Shown here: one piece after another, positions 58,786 through 64,000 of the stretch
How the letters are laid out: each line of letters starts with the position of its first letter
Numbering within the stretch: position 1 is the stretch's first letter
From: Helianthus annuus
Lineage: Eukaryota > Streptophyta > Magnoliopsida > Asterales > Asteraceae
DNA: 64,000 bases
Direction: 5' to 3'
NCBI RefSeq assembly: GCF_002127325.2
Contig: NC_035435.2
Coordinates: 107,026,382 to 107,090,381 of the forward strand
Notes under the pieces: generated by a model
Seen by the model: only the letters and a program-made list of their open reading frames with translations
Told to the model about the DNA's origin: nothing
The model's database searches: none
Translations under genes and position numbers: made by a program

Positions 58786-60594
58786 TCAGTTAGTTTTGAG
58801 AACCCAAGCCCTGATGGTCTTGGGTTTTCCATATTCATCCAATACAGGAACATCCATCCAATATCCATCACTCCTTAATGGAGTCTTAGATTGCTTACCC
58901 ATTGTTGAACAAGATTGATAATTTCCATTAGGTCTTTGATTGTGAGAGTTCCAATAACTTCTCGTATATCCTGACCGTTGGAAATTATTATCTTGATACC
59001 TTCTGCTCCCATTATTATACCATGAATTTTGTAAAAATTTTGAATGTTGTTAAACATTCGAGTTACTAAAACCCCTATGTTCATTTCTTTGTTGAAAATT
59101 TCGATTACTAGCAGTTTGGTATCGATTTTGATTTCCAAAATTTCTAGTTTGACTTTGAAAAGGATTTGATTTACCATTATAATTACTAAACTATGGAGAA
59201 ATACTTCTTGGTCTATCAAATCTTTTCGAAGTTGAGGGTTTAGATTGAGATTCAGGTTTCTTTGTCTCACAACTTGTTTTTACATTATTGCTTGAACCAT
59301 CCCGATTCCCATCCTGAACCTCTTCAACCTTTTGTTTGCCTTTCTTCAAAGGACAACAACTTGCCACATGTCCTTTGTTGTGACATTTAAAACAGGATCT
59401 TTGCTTACGACTTTTCTTTTTATTTGATCCCTTTTTAAATGTGTTGGCCTTTTTGTCTTCAGTATCCTCATCCACTTTATGAGGTGTACTGTTGGACCCA
59501 ACAGATTCTTTCAAAGAAACTGGACTATTTGGCAAGTCTACAGCTATCGGATCCACTACTACTTGTGCAGTGGCAACAAAATCAGTTAGCTCATCTTCAG
59601 TTGGTAAAAATGAGTATTCTTGATTTCCAGAAGATGAAGCTTTTGTATACCCCACCCCTGTTTTATCATTACTCTTTTTTAAACCCTTTTGAATTTGAGT
59701 TCTGACTAACGAAGAATTCCCAAAGTTGAGTAACTTTCCCTGAAGTTCTACAATTTTGCCTTGTGCATCAGCCAATTCTGTGCACTTTTCTGAAAGCTCG
59801 TTAGTCTTTTCTTTCACAGTTTCACGAGCCAAATCAATGACCTGTAATAGTTCATTGACTTTGCTTGTTAGACTGCTAAGTTCCTGTTCAGTTGATTTGA
59901 GTTTATTTAAACAATCCGACTCTCGTTTAATCAAAAGAACATTTTACTCTTTCAACTTTTCTAACTCAGCTAACATAATTTTGTTTTGCTCCGATAGTCT
60001 GTTAACTTTACCCTGTAGTTCAGTGCAATTAAGACATGTATGACTTACAGATTCTGATGATACCTTCACCTCTGTTGTAAGTCCATTCACATCCGTCATG
60101 CCCTTTGAAACTTCTACACCTTTCTTTTCAGCATTCTCCTCATCTGCTTCCTTCTTCTCTTCTTCCTCAGCAGCCTCCTCTCCAATCTTCACAGCTGCCA
60201 CCTCAGCAACCAATGCTTGATCACAAGTATTCACTTTTGACGTGATCTGATAACGTTTTTCCAAAGCTTCCCACAGCTCTCTAGAAGTCCCATACGTCTT
60301 GAAAGTATGTTTAACATTCTCAGGCAAGGACATCTTTATTGCTGCGAAAACTTTCTTCTCAGCATCAACCAGTTGTTTCTCAGATTCATCCATCTTGTTA
60401 TAAGAAATAACGTTAACTCTTCCTTCAACACGGCGTGTAGGAGCAACATATCCATCAATCATACAGCTCCACATTCTTGTGTCTTCACTCTTCACAAATG
60501 CCTCAAACTGCTCTTTCCAGTCAGCATATTCTTTGACGTTTTTAAGCTTAGGCCAGTTTTTAACAACCACATTTCCATTATTCATCTTATCCAT
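58786..60594 (-). pseudogene. H gag (Sirevirus-like)
   Basis: ATG at 60594 (MDKMNNGNVVVKNWPKLKNV). Then a gag capsid region with WKEQFEAFVKSEDTRMWSCM, DAEKKVFAAIKMSLPENVKH and GTSRELWEALEKRY (UBN2/copia-gag-like). A Glu/Lys-rich stretch and a long heptad-rich coiled coil follow (KLKSTEQELSSLTSKVNELL, KTNELSEKCTELADAQGKIV), then the zinc knuckle CFKCHNKGHVASCC (CX2CX4HX4C), an Asn/Gly/Arg-rich tail and the end YGKPKTIRAWVLKTN before TGA at 58786. Breaks: TAA at about 59944, TAG at about 59191, and a frame change in the Asn-rich tail near 59060. Inactive. Confidence 0.8.
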
Positions 60595-61274
60595 CACGCA
60601 GCGTAAAATTTTAAATGGATTTTGGTAACCTGTGTCAAAATCCAAATCTAACTTCTCTACTGGTCCTTTTCAAGCTTTTACCGTAAGCGAACTGATAAAA
60701 CCGTACAAATATTTTCCGAAAACTGTTTTTACCAAATTATACCGTTAGATTCGTCTCGAAATTACGATTCCAATGATATATAATGTCAAAAACCTATTTC
60801 AGGATTTTCCAGAGTCTTTTGAAACAGTGAAATTTTTCTTATGCAAGCCAAGAAAAATTCCACCCCTTTCGAAATGGTCAGAAATGCAATTTTATAGGAT
60901 TTTTTTTTGGTGCGTAGTTTAGGCGGAATATTATTATAACAATAAATGTAATTAACAATTATTCGGATGTAAGGCTTGGCGTTTATATATTATGGCGTTT
61001 TACGTTTTATGGCGTTTTTGTAGGCTAAGACCTTAACTAAAACACAGAAAAAATTACGCATTAATAAAATTGGCGTTTTATATTTTCAATGGCGTTTTAT
61101 GTAAGAAAGGATGTTTTACGTTTTTTACCCTTACACGTAATAAAATTTATGTTATTTACGAAAATGCCACCGCGCCAATCTAGTCCATAGATTGTTTTGA
61201 TTGGACGATCCATAAGCATTCTCACTGTTCTCACACTTTTCACCGTTTTCCCTAAATCCTGACCCTATATATAT

Positions 61275-61677
61275 AGGTGAAGTATAGGAAGAAAACTCAC
61301 TTGAGTTGAAAAAACTCAAGAAAACCCTATGTAACATTTTTATTTTTTTTCTAAAAAGCCAGGGAATGTAACATACATATATTTGAACATTTTTATAGAA
61401 AAAATGTAAAAAGCGCCGAATAGTTTTTTTTAAATGTTCAAATCTGTATGTTACATATTTTTTGACATGCATATTATGTAACATGGAATTTTTAACATTT
61501 TTTTAAAAAGTACTCGGCGCTTTTTTGTTTTGTTTTTTTTTTTACAAAAATGTTATAATATATGTACGTTACATTCCCTAATTTTTTTAGAAAAAAATAA
61601 AAAGGTTACATAAGGTTTTTACAAGGGTTTCTTGAGTTTTTTTCAAGTCAAGTGAGTTTTTATTTTATCCTTCCCCT
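61275..61677. mobile_element. Foldback/MITE-like element 1
   Basis: 403 bp with long inverted ends: left AGGTGAAGTATAGGAAGAAA then ACTCACTTGAGTTGAAAAAA; right in reverse complement AGGGGAAGGATAAAATAAAA then ACTCACTTGACTTGAAAAAA. Complementarity continues inward (ATGTTACATT/AATGTAACAT, AAGCGCCGA/TCGGCGCTT). Flanked by (TA)n. No coding capacity. Confidence 0.75.
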
Positions 61678-61686
61678 ATATATATA

Positions 61687-61960
61687 GAAAAAGTGTAACG
61701 TACAATAGGGCTTATCGTACGCTCGAATGCAATTGTGAAATCGCATGTTATAAAAAAACATGTTGGAAATTGCATGTTGGTTTTTTGTAGCAATTTCGCA
61801 TGTTGGTAAATATGATGAAATCACATGTTGGTATATAAAGCAATTTCGCATTTGGTTTTTTCAGCAAAATCGCATGTTCAAGAGTGAACTCGCAACAGAT
61901 CGTACGGCTGGGATGATCACGTACATTTTGTATGATAAGAGCCATTGTACGTTAACCTGC
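61687..61960. mobile_element. MITE-like element 2
   Basis: About 274 bp. Left end GAAAAAGTGTAACGTACAAT then AGGGCTTATCGTAC; right end in reverse complement GCAGGTTAACGTACAATGGC then TCTTATCATAC. Internal repeats of (A/T)CGCATGTT(A/G) (about six). Flanked by (TA)n. The boundary is accurate to a few bases only. Confidence 0.6.
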
Positions 61961-61977
61961 ATATATATATATATATA

Positions 61978-62237
61978 GAAAGGTTAACATACAAAAAGCC
62001 TTATCATACTTCACGTACGCGACAAGCATAACCATCAGATCAGGGCCATAATCACGCATGGATCAGTTAATCACGCATGGGAGCAGTTATTTGGTGATAA
62101 TCATGCATGGGAAGTGATAATCACGCATGGGAGGTGATAATCATGCACGTTATAATGGTAAAAAAAATAATCACGCACGTTATGTTTTTTGTCGCGTAGG
62201 TTAATGTACGTTAAGCAGTTTTGTACATTATACTTTC
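61978..62237. mobile_element. MITE-like element 3
   Basis: About 260 bp. Left GAAAGGTTAACATACAAAAA then GCCTTATCATAC and GTACGCGAC; right in reverse complement GAAAGTATAATGTACAAAAC then TGCTTAACGTAC and CTACGCGAC. The ends resemble element 2, so they may be one family. The interior has five or six GATAATCACGCATGGGA-type repeats. Confidence 0.6.
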
Positions 62238-63195
62238 TCTCTCTCTATATATATATATATATACCCAAATCAACTTATTATGATGTATTATAGAATATCT
62301 TTAAGACCCTTACACTTTTTGATTGGAGATCTTAAAACATTTTTTAGTGAGTGATCGCAGTCATGAGAATGGTAGAAAAACCATTGAAACATTTGAAGAG
62401 TTTAACATCATGGCATGGAAGATCTTAGAGAATTTCATAATAAGATGGTATAAAGAAGCATTGTTAAAGAGTTAATTACACAGAAGGACTTTGTGGTTTA
62501 TAGCTAGTTTCGCCTTTGGATACTAACTTATTATTTTTAACATGTTTAGGGCTTGTGATTATCAGTTTGTAACGAGTTTGGGTATTAATACTAACTTCTG
62601 TTAATCTTCTGTTAAATTTGAGTAGAATGACTAAGATACCCTTTTGTAACTACAGGGACTATTTATGTAATAAATCATTGTTAAATATAGGGACCACTTA
62701 ATATATAAAAAAACAAAACCCACATAAATCAGATCTGCGTCTTGTAAATTCTTAAGAAATCAAGATCAAGATCCAATCTTTCACTTTCAAGACAACGACT
62801 TAGCAGGTTTGGAGTGGTGGACGATGAAATACGATTATGATGGTGATGATTCGTGATGTAGCAATGGCGAATGGTGAACAGTGACCCGTGTTAGGATATT
62901 ATACGGTGTAGGTAACGGTGGTTGATCAGAGGTGAGGATGGGTAGCGATGATGGTGGTTGCAGGTTTTGATCATAACAAGAACTCACAAACTTGGCAACC
63001 CACACACCCACAAATGCGGAGGTAGCATTTGTGGGTGGTTGTTATGTGATGATGGTGGTGGATGATGCGGCATCACAGAGGTGATCAGAAGTAGGAGTGT
63101 GTAATGCTGATGGTTCGATGACAATGGTGGTTACGGATGATGAAAGCGGGTCGTCGGGGTGGTTCTTATAATGATGATCGGTGAAGGACAAGGTG
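62238..63195. other. Unassigned stretch
   Basis: CT and TA microsatellites at 62234-62262, then about 900 bp with no supported ORF, LTR or TIR. GATGGTGG-rich simple sequence lies near 62820-63180. It could be old intergenic DNA or a diverged element. Confidence 0.5.
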
Positions 63196-63203
63196 TCGGA
63201 GAG

Positions 63204-63884
63204 TAGGGGTGAGCAAGAAAACCGAAATAACCAAACCGTAACCGAATAACCGAAATAACCGAACTGAAAAAACCGAACCGAAACAAAAACCAACGGTTCG
63301 GTTTTCAGATTTTTAATAACCGAAAATTTCGGTTCGGTTTTCGGATAAACTTTTTCAATAACCGAAAAAAACCGAACCGAACCGATAAGTTACAATCCAT
63401 ATATTTTTATGTTTATGTTTAAATTGCTTAAGTGTTTAACCCAATGCTTGTAGAAAATGTTAATTTTATTTTTGAATGTTAAGTGTTTATAATAAAAACA
63501 TTATAACTGAAATGATTTAATATTACCTATATGATATAACACAATTTAATATAAAAATTAAATTTAATAAAAACTTTGAAGAAACATAAAAATAGATTAG
63601 AAGGTTAGGTGTATGTAAACAACATTAACTAAAGAGGCTAACTATAATAACTTACATGTAAACATATAAAAAGATTGTTATAATATAAATTATACTTTTT
63701 ATTTTTTGAATCATACATAATTTTGTTTCAAAAACCGAAATAACCGAAAAATCGAACCGACGTAAAAACCGAAAAACCGAAACCGAAAAAACCGAAACCG
63801 AACGGTTTTTAAAACCTGAAAACCGACATTTCGGTTTCGGTTTTGATTTTACCCAAAAACCGAACCGAACCGTGCACACCCCTA
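63204..63884. mobile_element. hAT-like non-autonomous element (681 bp)
   Basis: Ends TAGGGGTGAGCAAG (left) and, in reverse complement of the right, TAGGGGTGTGCACGG. Flanked by an 8-bp duplication TCGGAGAG (63196-63203) and TCGGAGAT (63885-63892), 7 of 8 matching. The TIR form and 8-bp TSD fit hAT. Both subterminal zones are packed with AACCGAAC/AACCGAAA repeats in opposite orientation. The interior is AT-rich with no transposase. Confidence 0.8.
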
Positions 63885-63891
63885 TCGGAGA

Positions 63892-64000
63892 TAGAGGTGT
63901 TCAAAATAACCGGTTTTTTAACCGGAACCGGTTTTTAACCGGAACCGGTTTTTAACCGGTATCACAATAACCGGTTTGGGTTTTTGAATAACCGCCTCGT
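63892..64000. mobile_element. Start of another hAT-like element, cut by the window end
   Basis: TAGAGGTGTTCAAAATAACC followed by repeated AACCGGTTTTT/AACCGGAACCGG, the same design as the preceding element with a different subterminal motif. The right end is outside the window. Confidence 0.5.

Larger units (their letters stand above)
56612..60905 (-). mobile_element. H: Sirevirus-like Ty1/copia remnant lacking pol and 5' LTR
   Basis: Minus-strand order: leader (about 60905-60595), gag (60594-58786), a short remnant of protease start, about 1.5 kb of non-coding DNA with repeated GGGGGAG polypurine tracts, then the 3' LTR (57072-56612). Repeated PPT-like motifs before the 3' LTR and a long gag with coiled coil and CCHC knuckle are recognised Sirevirus traits. 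No 5' LTR or PBS is seen at the right side, so that boundary is approximate. TTTTTTTGG occurs at both edges (about 56603-56611 and 60900-60909) and may be target sequence. Confidence 0.65.
54609..61266. mobile_element. G: second TIR transposon-like element, containing a Sirevirus-like remnant
   Basis: Left end GGTACGGGATCAAAAGAAAA, then CGCCCTAAAGTGTGAGAACG and GTGAGAACGC. The reverse complement of the right end reads GGGTCAGGATTTAGGGAAAA, then CGGTGAAAAGTGTGAGAACA and GTGAGAATGC, giving TIRs of about 50 bp. Both ends abut (TA)n. Subterminal zones (54770-56220 and 60970-61130) carry about 19 copies of a (T/A)GGCGTTT motif. The AAATCCTGACC end is shared with the fragment ending at 41457. No transposase is recognised. 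Confidence 0.7.

Noticed and set aside
63042..63293. Minus-strand 83-codon ORF near the hAT-like element
   Set aside because: Runs from GATGGTGG simple sequence into AACCGAA repeats; low-complexity product.

Overview
This window looks like intergenic DNA from a large flowering-plant genome, most likely a eudicot and possibly Asteraceae. The family guess rests on the general character of the repeats and is inference. I found no convincing ordinary host gene, tRNA, rRNA or CRISPR array. Nearly all the sequence I can assign is transposable element or tandem repeat, in nested layers of different ages. Family names below come from motifs and element layout read by eye, not from a database search.

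Layout. 1-760 is part of an LTR inserted into the gag of a minus-strand Ty3/gypsy element, A1 (761-13768). The LTR of A1 is itself split by a solo LTR (T2, 3638-5308, TSD GCAGT) and by a complete gag/protease-only element of the same family (T1, 5828-13636, TSD TAAAC). At 13768 A1 abuts a truncated minus-strand gypsy element, C (gag and pol 13769-16830, leader to 17873, LTR 17890-19756). From 19757 to 33484 there is a tandem array of a ~1.08 kb unit with a four-unit higher-order duplication, interrupted by a third T-family solo LTR (T3, 24209-25902, TSD GAATA). 33485-40488 is A2, a plus-strand 5'-truncated sibling of A1 carrying PR-RT-RNaseH-INT-chromodomain and a 3' LTR. It abuts a fragment of another gag (40489-40776) and a fragment of a TIR element (40777-41457).

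41476-54546 is bounded by long terminal inverted repeats (element F). F contains a solo LTR (E, 43054-53986, TSD GAAAA). E in turn contains a SINE (45455-45644, 17-bp TSD) and a gypsy element D (45854-53728, TSD GTCTG). D is remarkable because both of its termini are the U5 end of its LTR, in inverted orientation. 54609-61266 is a second TIR element (G) with subterminal GGCGTTTT motifs, a small ORF fragment and a pol-less Sirevirus-like Ty1/copia remnant. Three short TIR elements follow head to tail in TA-rich DNA (61275-62237), then an unassigned stretch, then a 681-bp hAT-like element (63204-63884) and the start of another similar one.

How the parts relate. T1 should depend on proteins made elsewhere because it has gag and protease but no RT or integrase. 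Every large pol region is broken by stops, frameshifts or truncation, so nothing here looks autonomous. Nesting gives a relative order: A1 before T1 and T2; array, then its four-unit duplication, then T3; F before E, and E before D and the SINE.
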